Assembly: GCA_019750335.1 (NCBI GenBank)
Contig: JAIEOQ010000003.1
Coordinates: forward strand, 527,992 to 591,991
Origin: Candidatus Obscuribacterales bacterium
GTDB lineage: Bacteria; Cyanobacteriota; Vampirovibrionia; Obscuribacterales; Obscuribacteraceae
DNA length: 64,000 nt
Direction of reading: 5' to 3'
This document shows, one piece after another, positions 9,261 through 18,559 of this stretch; within the stretch, counting starts at the first letter, position 1, and the number at the start of each line of letters is the position of its first letter. Both the position numbers and the translations under genes were made by a program. The notes under the pieces were generated by a model that saw only the letters and a program-made list of their open reading frames with translations, made no database searches and was not told the DNA's origin.

Positions 9261-11330
9261 GTGGCAGTCAAATTATCCCCAGGGAAAAGTTACCCGGTCG
9301 GTGCTACGGTCTATCCCGACGGCGTAAATTTTTCTATTTTTTCTAAGTACGCCACAGCTATCGATCTTTTATTGTTTGATGATCCTCACGCGCCGTCGCC
9401 GTCAGAAGTAATCCAACTAGACCCGTTCGCTAACCGTACTTTTTATTACTGGCACATTTTTATTCCCGGGTTGCGTTCCGGTCAGGTTTACGCCTACAGA
9501 GCTTATGGTCCTTATGCGCCCGAGCAAGGACAACGTTTCGATCCAAGCAAAGTTTTACTCGATCCTTACGCTAAAGCTGTAGTCGGCTGGGATACGTATG
9601 ACCGCGAAGCAGCTCGCCAACCTTGCGATAATTGCGCTCAAGCCTTGCGGGCCGTAATCGTCGATCCAAAGCTTTATGATTGGGAAGGCGATGCTCCTTT
9701 ACGCCGTTCATACGCTGAGACAGTCATTTATGAAATGCACATCGGTGGCTTTACCAAACATCCAAACTCCGGAGTAGATTCGGAAAAGCGCGGCACTTAT
9801 GCCGGTTTGATTGAAAAAATACCTTATCTCAAAAGTTTAGGTGTAACAGCTGTCGAGCTAATGCCAATCCATCAATTCGACGAACAAGACGCACCGCCGG
9901 GATTGAAAAACTATTGGGGCTATAGCACCATGACTTTTTTCGCTCCACATAGACCCTATAGCTTTCGCAAAGATCCGCTTGGTCCGGTAGATGAATTCCG
10001 CGATCTGGTTAAAGCACTGCACAAAGCCGGCATTGAAGTAATTCTTGATGTAGTTTTCAATCACACAGCCGAAGGCAACGACGAAGGTCCGACTTTCTCT
10101 TTCCGCGGTTTAGACAATAAGACTTATTATCTGCTTGAACGCAACCAAGCTTTATACAGCAACTATACCGGCTGCGGTAATGCTCTGCGCGCCAATCATC
10201 CGATTGTCGGGCGGATGATTCTCGACAGCTTGCGTTATTGGGTGCAGGAAATGCATGTGGACGGCTTTCGTTTCGACCTGGCCTCAGTACTGTCACGTAG
10301 TATTTACGGAAATCCACTGGATCAACCGGGCATACTCTGGGCAATCGAATCGGACCCGTTGCTTGCCGGAACCAAACTTATTGCTGAAGCTTGGGATCCA
10401 GGCGGTCTTTATCAGGTTGGCTCATTCATTAATCACGGTGATTGGTTTGCCGAATGGAACGGACCTTTCCGGGACGATGTTCGTCGCTTTGTCAAAGGCG
10501 AACAAGGGACGATTCAGGCAGTAGCCAATCGCATTCTCGGCAGCTCGGATATTTATCTAAAAGCCGATCGCGAACCCAGCCGCAGCATTCAATTTGTTAC
10601 TTGTCACGACGGTTTTACCCTAAACGATCTGGTCTCTTACAACAGTAAACATAATCTAGCTAACGGCGAGAATAATCGTGACGGCTCTGACGCAAATTTC
10701 AGCTGGAATTGCGGTGTAGAAGGAACAAGTAACGATGATTCCATTCAAAGTCTGCGCCGTCAGCAAATCAAAAACATGCTCACCATTTTGTTTATATCCC
10801 AGGGTGCACCGATGCTTTTAATGGGCGATGAAATCCGTCGCACTCAGAAAGGCAACAACAACGCTTATTGTCAGGATAACGACATAAGCTGGTTTGACTG
10901 GGACCAGGTTGAAAAAAACAAAGAGATTTTGCAATTTACGCAAGAGCTGATTCGTTTTACCAAAGCTCTACAAATTTTCAGCGAACATAAACTGCTAGTC
11001 GAATATTACGACAAACAAAACCCACACATTATTTGGCATGGAGTTAAAGTAGGTAAACCTGATTGGAACGATAACTCTCACAGCTTAGCTTTTTCATTGT
11101 GTCATCCGGATCATGGTGAACATTTATACGTAATTTTGAACGCTTTTTGGGAAGCTTTGAAATTCGAGCTGCCGGTGCCGGAGCCAAAAACAAGCTGGCA
11201 TCGCATTATCGATACGTCACTTGGCGCACAAAGCATTATCCCCGTTGAACAGTCTTCCGCAGTGAACGGCAATTTTTATACGGCAGCTGGCCGTTCGGCA
11301 ATTATTCTGATTACTCGTCCACAGATTTAA
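9261..11330 (+). CDS. glgX: Glycogen debranching enzyme (isoamylase-type GH13)
   Basis: GlgX hydrolyses alpha-1,6 branches of phosphorylase-limited glycogen. The 689-residue product starts with the CBM48 region (YPVGATVYPDGVNFSIFS). It continues into a GH13 barrel with VVFNHTAEGN, the nucleophile Asp339 in DGFRFDLA, the acid Glu376 in AEAWDPGG, and the third acid in TCHDGFTLNDLVSY. GTG at 9261 is preceded by AGGGGG. The size matches the GlgX/TreX group. No other glycogen gene lies beside it. It is divergent from fabH across a 148-bp gap that must hold both promoters. Confidence 0.93.
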   Translation: MAVKLSPGKSYPVGATVYPDGVNFSIFSKYATAIDLLLFDDPHAPSPSEVIQLDPFANRTFYYWHIFIPGLRSGQVYAYRAYGPYAPEQGQRFDPSKVLLDPYAKAVVGWDTYDREAARQPCDNCAQALRAVIVDPKLYDWEGDAPLRRSYAETVIYEMHIGGFTKHPNSGVDSEKRGTYAGLIEKIPYLKSLGVTAVELMPIHQFDEQDAPPGLKNYWGYSTMTFFAPHRPYSFRKDPLGPVDEFRDLVKALHKAGIEVILDVVFNHTAEGNDEGPTFSFRGLDNKTYYLLERNQALYSNYTGCGNALRANHPIVGRMILDSLRYWVQEMHVDGFRFDLASVLSRSIYGNPLDQPGILWAIESDPLLAGTKLIAEAWDPGGLYQVGSFINHGDWFAEWNGPFRDDVRRFVKGEQGTIQAVANRILGSSDIYLKADREPSRSIQFVTCHDGFTLNDLVSYNSKHNLANGENNRDGSDANFSWNCGVEGTSNDDSIQSLRRQQIKNMLTILFISQGAPMLLMGDEIRRTQKGNNNAYCQDNDISWFDWDQVEKNKEILQFTQELIRFTKALQIFSEHKLLVEYYDKQNPHIIWHGVKVGKPDWNDNSHSLAFSLCHPDHGEHLYVILNAFWEALKFELPVPEPKTSWHRIIDTSLGAQSIIPVEQSSAVNGNFYTAAGRSAIILITRPQI

Positions 11331-11422
11331 GAATAGACTTAATTTCGTATAACCTCCCGCTTGCAAAGCAGGATATTCTCTCTAAACTAGAACATAGGAC
11401 CGCAGGCACGAAGGAGTAGACA

Positions 11423-12070
11423 ATGAAATTTCATACCAATATGTTCGGCTGGGAATACGTTTGGCGAGATTTTGCTGACTCCTGCGGCGGCGAAATTGTC
11501 ACCGAAACCAAAGACAAAGATTCAGCCATAGTCTCTTTAAGTGTGCCCGCCCTAGATAAAGCCAGCACAATAACCATTACGCCAACGGCAGCTGGCACAT
11601 CGGCAGTTATTCATTACCAACCAACAAGTGAATTTGCTTTTTCACTACAAATCGAAAAGCTTATTCATCAATTCGGCAAGGCTTTAGGTCTACAAGATCT
11701 ACAGGTGGGCGACAAAGAGTTCGATCACAAGTTTTTGATCCAGGCAAACAACGAAGCGATGCTCAAGTTCATCCTCGATGATGCTAAATTGCGTGAGCTA
11801 TTACTCCTTGAAGAGACCACCGAATTCCGCATGGTTACCGAGCCCAGCACTTTCGACCAACGTTGGCTTGTTCCAGCCAATCAACATGTGCTTCTTTATT
11901 CAAGAGCTGTTTTAATCGACAAATTCGAGCATTTGGAATCAGTATGTAAACTGCTCTATCGTGCAGTAGAAAGATTGGCCGAAGCCCACGCCGTAATTAC
12001 AGGCGTTAGCGAAGAGAAAGAAGAAAACCGCAGCGGACGCTTGAACAGCCCCTTGCTAAAACGCTCCTAG
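11423..12070 (+). CDS. Conserved-looking hypothetical protein
   Basis: ATG at 11423 lies behind GAAGGAG, so expression is likely. The 215-residue protein has no signal or membrane segment. It opens with two or three beta strands, has a strand-rich stretch with VGDKEFDHKFLIQANNE near residues 95-110, and ends in helices and a basic tail. Similar VGD.EFD..F.V.. segments occur in uncharacterised proteins of environmental bacteria, but I cannot name a family. It is 12 bp ahead of the sce7726-like gene on the same strand, which suggests co-transcription. Confidence 0.55.
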   Translation: MKFHTNMFGWEYVWRDFADSCGGEIVTETKDKDSAIVSLSVPALDKASTITITPTAAGTSAVIHYQPTSEFAFSLQIEKLIHQFGKALGLQDLQVGDKEFDHKFLIQANNEAMLKFILDDAKLRELLLLEETTEFRMVTEPSTFDQRWLVPANQHVLLYSRAVLIDKFEHLESVCKLLYRAVERLAEAHAVITGVSEEKEENRSGRLNSPLLKRS

Positions 12071-12082
12071 GTTCAAGTGTAA

Positions 12083-12673
12083 ATGCCACCATCGGCAATA
12101 TCGACTATTCTGAAAGATTCGGATTTGAGGCGAGCACTTCATGCCGGCGAAATTCGTCGTCACTGTCTTCGCGAAGCTGACAGCAGAGTGATTGATGAGC
12201 TAGGTATTTTTGAAGGCAAATATCGCATGGATGTAGCTGTAGTAAATTCGAGCCTGCACGGTTACGAAATTAAAAGCGCTGCCGATAACTTGGAACGGTT
12301 ACCATCACAACAAGAAAGCTACAATAAAATATTTGACCGCATTGTACTGGTTGCCGACGAAAAACATGTGGAAGAAGCTTTCAAACTATTGCCTCAACAT
12401 TGGGGTTTGATCGCCGCTTCTTGTGTCAGCGGCAAAGTTTTACTAAAAGAGATTTGGCCGGCAAGACAAAATCCTCATGTTGATGCTTACGCTCTATGCC
12501 AACTGCTTTGGCGCGACGAAGCTTTGTCTATTTTGCGCTCACAAAAATTGTCTTTTGGCTTGTGGTCGCAACCGCGCAAACGTCTTTGGCGTACCCTTGC
12601 TGAAAGCATGGAACTATCAGAGCTTAAAACGATTGTACGCCAGACTTTGAAAAACCGGCAGAACTGGCGTTAG
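12083..12673 (+). CDS. sce7726-family protein, PD-(D/E)xK nuclease-like
   Basis: The 196-residue protein matches the sce7726 pattern. VIDELGIFEGKYRMDVAVVNSSLHGYEIKS (residues about 34-64) supplies the E...D...ExK arrangement of a PD-(D/E)xK nuclease core. RLPSQQESYNKIFDRIVLVADEKH follows as in family members. Function is not established; members are often near mobile or defence genes. The start ATG 12083 has no strong ribosome site, which fits coupling to the gene 12 bp upstream. Its last 50 bp overlap, tail to tail, the zinc-ribbon gene on the other strand. Confidence 0.7.
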   Translation: MPPSAISTILKDSDLRRALHAGEIRRHCLREADSRVIDELGIFEGKYRMDVAVVNSSLHGYEIKSAADNLERLPSQQESYNKIFDRIVLVADEKHVEEAFKLLPQHWGLIAASCVSGKVLLKEIWPARQNPHVDAYALCQLLWRDEALSILRSQKLSFGLWSQPRKRLWRTLAESMELSELKTIVRQTLKNRQNWR

Positions 12674-13787
12674 GCGGCAACTTAACTTCTACTGGCGATA
12701 CATAAGCAAGAATTTGTTTATAGCAAATCGGTTCAAAATGCCAACACCACTTTAACAATAGATTGCGTTTCCATTTGGGTTTGGCAAGTTCTAACCAATA
12801 TGCCGCCAAATAATTCTGTAAATACTTTCTGCTTACACCGTGAAATTTATTACGAATAAAAGAAATAGCTGCATCAACCAGCTCTTTTATCCCTGCCGAG
12901 GCAGCAAAAGAAGGCTGAGAGAATAGCTTGAGCTTTATTTTAGAAGTCTCTAGCTCAGAGCCCTTTAGCTCAGTGCTCACAGTGTAACGTGTATATCGAT
13001 CACCAGCCAAACGCACAGCCACTCCTCTTAATTCCAGCATAGTCAGGGCTGCCGATATTTTATTCACTGGCAGTTTCGCTTTCTGGCAAAGGGTATCTAT
13101 GTGAATCGGGTCAGCTGACAGTATGTCATACACCTCTTTTTCACACCGATCAAACTCTATGCCTAGGGACTCTTTTTCTTTGGCTTCAAGAGAGTTGTAG
13201 ATGTCTTTTTCGCAATTAGCATCACCCGAAACAGCTGGCACAGCTAACTGTTTCTCCATTTCTTCTTGCTCAGAAAGCGGATGCTCTCTAGCTTTAGTTT
13301 CTCGACTACGCTTAAAAAATACAAGCTCAAAAAATGACGAAGGCAATGTTTCTCCGACTTCTTGCATATGATTCTGAACAACCATCATAATCTTCTTAAA
13401 AATATTGAGTGCTGAAGATTGAGCAATACCAGCAAATTTATGAAATCTGGACGAGCTGATCACTACCCCGCGTTCCATCAGCCAAATCGCTAATAACCAG
13501 GGTCTAGCAGTTCTAATACGGTTAAAAAATGTACCTCCGGTAAACCACGTTCTTTGATAACATCGTGGACATTTACCTACTCGATCACCATATTTCTTTT
13601 CTATCTTCTTATTCTTACAATAGCGACAACAAAAAACGTTCTCTACTTTAGCTCTTCTGTACAATTCCTCCAAACAATCTTTTTCCGTCGGAAATTTGGC
13701 GTTAAACTGCCTCAAGAGAACATTGAGTATCTCATCGGTAACAACAAGCCCCGAAAACAAATTAAAGTTCAGAGAATTGTCTGACAT
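12624..13787 (-). CDS. Transposase-derived protein: IS1595-type zinc ribbon plus winged helix
   Basis: Residues 32-105 resemble the N-terminus of IS1595-family transposases: FPTEKDCLEELYR, a zinc ribbon with C54-x2-C57 and C73-x2-C76, then TGGTFFNRIRT and the following helix LLAIWLMERG. Where the ISXO2-type DDE core should follow, there is instead a charged linker (160-215) and a winged-helix-like unit (about 217-266, similar to the DprA C-terminal wing). Residues about 300-345 (FIRNKFHGVSRKYLQNYLAAY) resemble the last part of the IS1595 core. No Asp/Asn/Glu catalytic set is visible, so transposition is unlikely; a domesticated DNA-binding regulator is my inference. ATG at 13787. No terminal repeats of an IS were seen around it. 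Confidence 0.6.
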   Translation of the reverse strand: MSDNSLNFNLFSGLVVTDEILNVLLRQFNAKFPTEKDCLEELYRRAKVENVFCCRYCKNKKIEKKYGDRVGKCPRCYQRTWFTGGTFFNRIRTARPWLLAIWLMERGVVISSSRFHKFAGIAQSSALNIFKKIMMVVQNHMQEVGETLPSSFFELVFFKRSRETKAREHPLSEQEEMEKQLAVPAVSGDANCEKDIYNSLEAKEKESLGIEFDRCEKEVYDILSADPIHIDTLCQKAKLPVNKISAALTMLELRGVAVRLAGDRYTRYTVSTELKGSELETSKIKLKLFSQPSFAASAGIKELVDAAISFIRNKFHGVSRKYLQNYLAAYWLELAKPKWKRNLLLKWCWHFEPICYKQILAYVSPVEVKLPPNASSAGFSKSGVQSF

Positions 13788-13851
13788 CAGTTATCCTCAG
13801 CTACATACTATTTGTACGAGCCAAGAACACAAAAAGTTCAAATAACCACTC

Positions 13852-13907
13852 CACCAAGTGTGTAAAAAGCTAAACCGATATCGGTTTAGCTTTTTACACA
13901 CTTGGTG
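13852..13907. repeat. Perfect 56-bp palindrome
   Basis: The two 28-base halves (13852-13879 and 13880-13907) are exact reverse complements with no spacer; the centre is CCGATATCGG. It begins one base beyond the stop of the AlkD-like gene (13909) and ends about 65 bp from the start of the zinc-ribbon gene (13787). No U-tract follows on either strand. It could be a strong hairpin at the end of the alkD transcript, a site for a dimeric regulator, or a fold-back mobile repeat. Confidence 0.85.
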
Positions 13908-13908
13908 C

Positions 13909-14616
13909 TTAGAGAAGCAACTGTCCGCTGCGAATCAGCTGTTTTGCCCCTTCGCGAAAACTTAAGCCGGACAAACGCTTGCGATTGGATATAAGAAATC
14001 TGCTTACTGCTTTCGGGTCAGTATAACTATATTCCCGCAAAGCCCAGCCAATTGCTTTGCGAATAAAAAACTCTTCTTCATCGGCACGCAATAAACAATG
14101 AGCGAAAAGCTGCTTACTGTCAGTTTCTTTTTTATGATGATTATGGGCGAGTATCGCTGTGCGTCGAATCCACATATCATCGTCATTGACCCATTTTTCA
14201 ATAATCGGCTTCATCGTTTTCCGTTCAGCACGATAAATACAACTAACTATTTGAATTGCCAAATCATCAACCAAGTCCCACCACGCACCGTCGCGAATCA
14301 TCTGTTCGTACAAAGCTAAAGAATCAACAGTAACGAATTGGTTATGCATTTTGGCAAATTCAATCGCCGTATACCTTTCTTCACGCATCGAAAGCTTCCA
14401 CAAGGCTTTAATCGCTGCTTCATATTCTTTGCGATCCGCCGGCACAAAATGTTTTTTCAAATGCTTATAAATAGCCATGCGCTCTGGTTTTTGCACACCA
14501 TAAAAAGGCATGCGATTTTTCATATAAGCAGCCATCGCCGGAGCCTTTTCCGCACATGCACGCTCTTTAAGTCCGGCTTGAACAAACGAAACAATTTCTT
14601 TAGCAAAGGAAGACAT
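13909..14616 (-). CDS. DNA alkylation repair glycosylase, AlkD family
   Basis: AlkD proteins are all-helical HEAT-like repeat glycosylases that remove bulky or cationic alkylated purines. Family landmarks are present: MPFYGVQKPER, GAWWDLVDDLA (the WD pair that contacts the lesion), DDMWIRRTAILAHN and FFIRKAIGWALREYS. I chose ATG at 14616 (MSSFAKEIV), which has ACAGGAA upstream and gives 235 residues, the usual family length. An in-frame start at 14685 would add 23 residues with no family character. It is followed at once by the 56-bp palindrome. Confidence 0.88.
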   Translation of the reverse strand: MSSFAKEIVSFVQAGLKERACAEKAPAMAAYMKNRMPFYGVQKPERMAIYKHLKKHFVPADRKEYEAAIKALWKLSMREERYTAIEFAKMHNQFVTVDSLALYEQMIRDGAWWDLVDDLAIQIVSCIYRAERKTMKPIIEKWVNDDDMWIRRTAILAHNHHKKETDSKQLFAHCLLRADEEEFFIRKAIGWALREYSYTDPKAVSRFLISNRKRLSGLSFREGAKQLIRSGQLLL

Positions 14617-14757
14617 GATGTTCCTGTAATTTGTAGCAAGAACGGGGCAGCATAACATGTCCGGAGGTTTAGGTCCTGTCGACAACTGGGCCGGCCCCTA
14701 TGCTTTAATGTTTAAGCCGGATATATAGCCCTGGCTTCCGTTTCAAGGAATTAACTG

Positions 14758-16470
14758 ATGCTCAGATTGGAGCACGTAAGCAAAATTTATCCAATCGGAG
14801 AAGCTCTCCGTGATGTCAGCTGGGAAGTAAAATCTGGCGAACGCATCGGTCTTGTCGGTGCCAACGGTTCGGGTAAAACAACTCAATTCCGGATTATCAT
14901 GGGTGAGACCGAGCCAAGCTCCGGCGAAGTGATTAAGAACGCCGGTATCAAAATTGCTTTGCTCAGCCAAGAATTTGACGTCATTCCAACCAATACTGTT
15001 CATGAAGAGCTTTTGCGCGCCTTCAAAGAAGTGCACGAAATAAAGCAAGAGCTACATGATGTACAACATAAGCTGGAAACAGCCACTGCCGAAGAATGCA
15101 CTAAGCTTTTAATTAAACTTGATCGTCTACAAAGAGCATTTGAAGCCAAAGATGGCTATGGTCTTGAGCTTAAAGTAGATAAGATTCTTCCGGAGATTGG
15201 CTTCTCATTGCAAGATGCCGATCGAATCGTCAGCACTTACAGCGGCGGCTGGCAAATGCGCCTCGGTCTTGGCAAAGTAATGCTGCAAGAGCCGCATGTT
15301 CTTTTGCTTGACGAACCAACTAACCACATTGATCTAGAAACCATTGAATGGCTTGAGGGCTATCTGCGCAGCTTGAGCACACCAATGGTCATTGTTTCGC
15401 ACGATCGCCATTTTCTCGATCGTCTTTGCACAAGTATCGTCGAAGTTGAACGCGGTGTTTCAACTACTTATTTAGGCAACTATACAACTTACATCACAAC
15501 AAAAGAAGAACAAAAAGCGGCTCAATTAGCCACTTACGAACGTCAACAAAAAGAGCTTGAACGCCAACAAGCCTTTGTCGATCGTTTTAGAGCAAGTGCG
15601 GCCCGCAGCACACAAGCAAAAAGTCGTGAAAAACAATTGGATAAGATTGAGCTTGTCGAAGCACCGGAAGACGGCGAACGTACTTTGCGTTTTCGCTTTC
15701 CCACCCATGCCCGTAGCGGCCGTGAAGTCGCCGTTATCGAGAATCTAACTCATATCTATGATGACAAAGTTATTTTCCTCGGTGCCAATCTTTTAATTGA
15801 AAGAGGCGACCGCATCGCCCTTTTAGGACCGAATGGATCCGGCAAATCAACTCTTTTACGATTACTGATGGGCAAAGAAGAGCCTCATGAAGGATCTGTG
15901 AAATTAGGCGAACACAATATTGTGCCTGCTTATTTTGAACAAAATCAAGCCGAAGCTCTCGATTTGGAAAAAACACTGATCAATACTATTGCCGACGAAG
16001 TTGCTAACTGGAAAGATGCAGAAATTCGCGGGTTGCTCGGACGTTTTCTTTTCAGCGACGAAACTGTGTTCAAACAAGTAAAAGCTCTTTCCGGCGGTGA
16101 AAAAGCAAGATTAGCGTTGGCCAAAATGCTTCTTCGCTCAGCCAATCTGCTTGTTCTTGATGAACCAACAAACCATTTGGACATTCCAGCCAAAGAAATG
16201 ATTGAAGAAGCCATTTTGCAATACGACGGCACCGTAGTTGTTATATCCCACGATCGTTATTTCATCTCCAAAATTGCCAACCGCATAATTGCAATTGAAG
16301 ACGGACAGTTGGTTAACTATCCTGGAAACTATGAATATTATTTGGAATGCAAAGAAAAAGCTCGACAAAAAGAGCTGACAACCAAGCTTGAAGCTGAAGA
16401 ACAAGCACGGCTTGCCGAGAAAAGAGCCAAGCAAAAGGCTAAAGAACTAGCCAAGAAGTCCAATAAATAA
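14758..16470 (+). CDS. ABC-F ATPase, Uup/YdiF-like
   Basis: Two nucleotide-binding domains lie in one 570-residue chain without membrane segments. The first has GANGSGKTT (about residue 34), YSGGWQMRLGLGK and LLLDEPTNHID. The second has GPNGSGKST, LSGGEKARLALAK and VLDEPTNHLD. A charged linker of about 80 residues sits between them, and a Lys/Glu/Ala-rich helical tail ends the protein. ABC-F proteins act on ribosomes (translation factors or antibiotic protection) and do not transport. The signature SGGW in domain 1 is slightly off the usual SGGE/Q. It is divergent from alkD; a second ABC-F lies at 48329. Confidence 0.9.
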   Translation: MLRLEHVSKIYPIGEALRDVSWEVKSGERIGLVGANGSGKTTQFRIIMGETEPSSGEVIKNAGIKIALLSQEFDVIPTNTVHEELLRAFKEVHEIKQELHDVQHKLETATAEECTKLLIKLDRLQRAFEAKDGYGLELKVDKILPEIGFSLQDADRIVSTYSGGWQMRLGLGKVMLQEPHVLLLDEPTNHIDLETIEWLEGYLRSLSTPMVIVSHDRHFLDRLCTSIVEVERGVSTTYLGNYTTYITTKEEQKAAQLATYERQQKELERQQAFVDRFRASAARSTQAKSREKQLDKIELVEAPEDGERTLRFRFPTHARSGREVAVIENLTHIYDDKVIFLGANLLIERGDRIALLGPNGSGKSTLLRLLMGKEEPHEGSVKLGEHNIVPAYFEQNQAEALDLEKTLINTIADEVANWKDAEIRGLLGRFLFSDETVFKQVKALSGGEKARLALAKMLLRSANLLVLDEPTNHLDIPAKEMIEEAILQYDGTVVVISHDRYFISKIANRIIAIEDGQLVNYPGNYEYYLECKEKARQKELTTKLEAEEQARLAEKRAKQKAKELAKKSNK

Positions 16471-16563
16471 GCGATCCCTTTACGACCGATCTAATGCAGA
16501 CATGATCCAACTGAAGTAGGATCGGCATATAGATTTATACTGATCAATATATAAGGAGGTATC

Positions 16564-17070
16564 ATGAGCCACCTAGTTGTCATAGGCTACGATGACATGC
16601 ATAAAGCTTCCGAGGTTAAACTCGAGCTTTTGAAACTGCAGCAAGATTATTTGATTGACTTGGAAGATGCTGTCGTTGCCGTCAAAAAACCGGACGGCAA
16701 AATACAACTGAATCAAGCTATAAATTTAACCGCTTACGGAGCGGCTCAAGGTAGCTTTTTAGGACTTTTGATTGGCGCTCTTTTTCTTAGCCCATTTTTT
16801 GGCGCCGTACTTGGAGCCGCTTCCGGTGCCATTGCCGGCGGACTTTCCGATGTCGGCATCAATGACGCTTTTATGAAAGAGCTAGCTTCAACATTGAAGC
16901 CAGGCAGCTCAGCACTTTTTGTGCTGGTGAAAAGCGCCACGCCGGATAAAGTTGCAGAAAAACTGCAAGGAACAGGCGGCAAACTGCTCAAAACTTCTTT
17001 GAGCCATGAAGACGAAACAAAACTGCAAACAGTTTTGGATGAAGCAAAAAAAGTCACGCAAACAGCCTAA
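16564..17070 (+). CDS. DUF1269-family membrane-associated protein
   Basis: This 168-residue protein has the DUF1269 layout. It begins HLVVIGYDD and continues DLEDAVVAVKKPDGKIQLNQA. A glycine-rich hydrophobic hairpin follows (about residues 60-98, with GSFLGLLIGALF and GAASGAIAGG), then a C-terminal alpha/beta part with KPGSSALFVLV. Function is unknown, often stress-linked. AAGGAGG at a good distance precedes ATG 16564, one of the best ribosome sites in the window, so high expression is likely. A strong terminator follows at 17136-17165. Confidence 0.85.
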   Translation: MSHLVVIGYDDMHKASEVKLELLKLQQDYLIDLEDAVVAVKKPDGKIQLNQAINLTAYGAAQGSFLGLLIGALFLSPFFGAVLGAASGAIAGGLSDVGINDAFMKELASTLKPGSSALFVLVKSATPDKVAEKLQGTGGKLLKTSLSHEDETKLQTVLDEAKKVTQTA

Positions 17071-17135
17071 TATAGGCAGCCGCGTTAGCTTATTTGTGAA
17101 TTTTTCACTGAGAAGTAGCGTCAAACATCATCAAC

Positions 17136-17165
17136 AAAAGGGAGGTCGTTAAACGGTCTCCCTTT
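17136..17165 (+). terminator. Rho-independent terminator, possibly bidirectional
   Basis: A run AAAAGGGA pairs with TCCCTTTT around a GTTAAAC-type loop, giving a stem of about 13-15 bp with two G-U pairs and a U-rich 3' side on either strand. It lies after the DUF1269 gene and takes in the stop codon of the convergent SDR gene. Confidence 0.75.
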
Positions 17166-17991
17166 TACTTAGCCAAGCATCCAAAAAGAAATCAAGTAAA
17201 AGCGCCTCGCCTGGCTCAACAGCGTAACTAGAAAAGTCCTTCACACCGGCAGCCTGCAAAACTTCAACATCAATAAAAAAATTACCGCTGCATTCTTTAG
17301 CTGGTTGATTGATTATTTGAAAAGCAGCATCAGCCATAATTGAGGGTTTGCGACAACCTTTAATTGCTTGCTCACCACCAAGCAAATTTTTTACTGCAGC
17401 AGTAGCAATCGCTGTTTCTGGCCACAATGAATTAACAGCGATACCATAATCACTGAATTCACGAGCCATGCCTAAAGTGCACATACTCATGCCGTATTTG
17501 GCAGTGGTATAAGCTACCGATGGTTGAAACCAGCGCGAATTTAAATTAAGCGGCGGCGAAATATTGAGAATATGTGGATTCTCCGCTTGGCGCAAATAAG
17601 GCAAAGCATATTTCGAACATAAAAAAGTACCGCGCGCATTCACCTGATGCATCAAATCCCAACGTTTCATTTCAGTATCAGCAGTGTTGCGCAAATTTAT
17701 CGCACTAGCATTATTAATACAAACATCAATCGAGCCAAAACGAGCAAAAGCAGCCTCAAAAGCCGCTTTAACTTGCTCCTCAAAACGGATGTCACAAGCT
17801 ACGGCAAGCGCTTTGCCTCCGGCATTTTCCATGTCGGCAGCAGCACTGTATATAGTGCCTGGCAATTTATCGTTCTCGATCTCACTTTTTGCTGCAATTA
17901 CTATGTTTGCCCCGGCTTGGGCCGCACGTAAAGCAATAGCATGCCCGATACCGCGAGAAGCACCGGTAATAAAAAGCGTTTTTCCTTTCAA
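17149..17991 (-). CDS. Short-chain dehydrogenase/reductase, HSDL2-like
   Basis: The product has the SDR cofactor loop TGASRGIGHA near its N-terminus, the NNAS segment, and the catalytic Tyr-x3-Lys in AYTTAKYG. The catalytic Ser position falls in LNISPPLNLN, a pattern seen in HSDL2-like SDRs, which are long and peroxisomal or bacterial. The substrate is unknown. I chose TTG at 17991 (MKGKTLFITGAS) because AGGAG lies 7 bases upstream; a longer frame from 18045 would overlap the preceding gene and add a basic non-family stretch. Length is 280 residues. The gene follows the DUF3592 gene by 10 bp, so they are co-transcribed. Confidence 0.85.
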   Translation of the reverse strand: MKGKTLFITGASRGIGHAIALRAAQAGANIVIAAKSEIENDKLPGTIYSAAADMENAGGKALAVACDIRFEEQVKAAFEAAFARFGSIDVCINNASAINLRNTADTEMKRWDLMHQVNARGTFLCSKYALPYLRQAENPHILNISPPLNLNSRWFQPSVAYTTAKYGMSMCTLGMAREFSDYGIAVNSLWPETAIATAAVKNLLGGEQAIKGCRKPSIMADAAFQIINQPAKECSGNFFIDVEVLQAAGVKDFSSYAVEPGEALLLDFFLDAWLSKRETV

Positions 17992-18001
17992 AAGAGTACT
18001 C

Positions 18002-18451
18002 CTAAGCCTTTTCCATTTGTGCAGCTTCGTTCTTTTGTTTTGCAAAAACCAATTCTTTTAACATCAAACTGGACAAAGCAAGAACAAAAAGACCAAAAGC
18101 ACCTTTGACAATTATGCTGTCATAATCAATCTCCCGACTCAAAGTTGAATCGGAAGGAAAATCGCTGTCATAAAAAACATCCACTTTTTCGCCTGGTCTT
18201 AAAATCAGCCCGGCAGCTAGATCTTGCTTTTGTTTGTAGCTTTTATCTTTGACCGTATAACCTAAAACTGCTGTACGACTGACACCGAAAGGATTATACT
18301 TTTCTTCAACAGAATCGACAGTAGCAATGACGCTTTGATAATCCTGAGCCTCTAAACCTGACAAATAAGTATCCCCAGCTTCATAAAGCCAGACAAGGGA
18401 ACCCAACCCAAAAATAACCGCCACAGTAATAAAGAGTATTTTTTTTGTCAT
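18002..18451 (-). CDS. DUF3592-type membrane protein
   Basis: The 149-residue protein has a first membrane helix (about residues 5-22). A beta-rich middle with ATVDSVEEKYNP and RPGEKVDVFYDSDFPSDSTL follows, which is the DUF3592 hallmark. A second helix lies at about 115-132 and the tail is Lys/Glu-rich. Function is unknown. ATG at 18451 follows GGAG. It is the first gene of a two-gene unit with the SDR, and it is divergent from ppk across about 108 bp. Confidence 0.7.
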   Translation of the reverse strand: MTKKILFITVAVIFGLGSLVWLYEAGDTYLSGLEAQDYQSVIATVDSVEEKYNPFGVSRTAVLGYTVKDKSYKQKQDLAAGLILRPGEKVDVFYDSDFPSDSTLSREIDYDSIIVKGAFGLFVLALSSLMLKELVFAKQKNEAAQMEKA

Positions 18452-18559
18452 CCCAGACTCCGAATTGCCAACCTATGGGATTGAGGCGGGTTGTCAGGAA
18501 TTAGGCTCATTGATACAGCGAAAACGACAGCGGGAATAACAGATTAAAGAGCAAAATAT

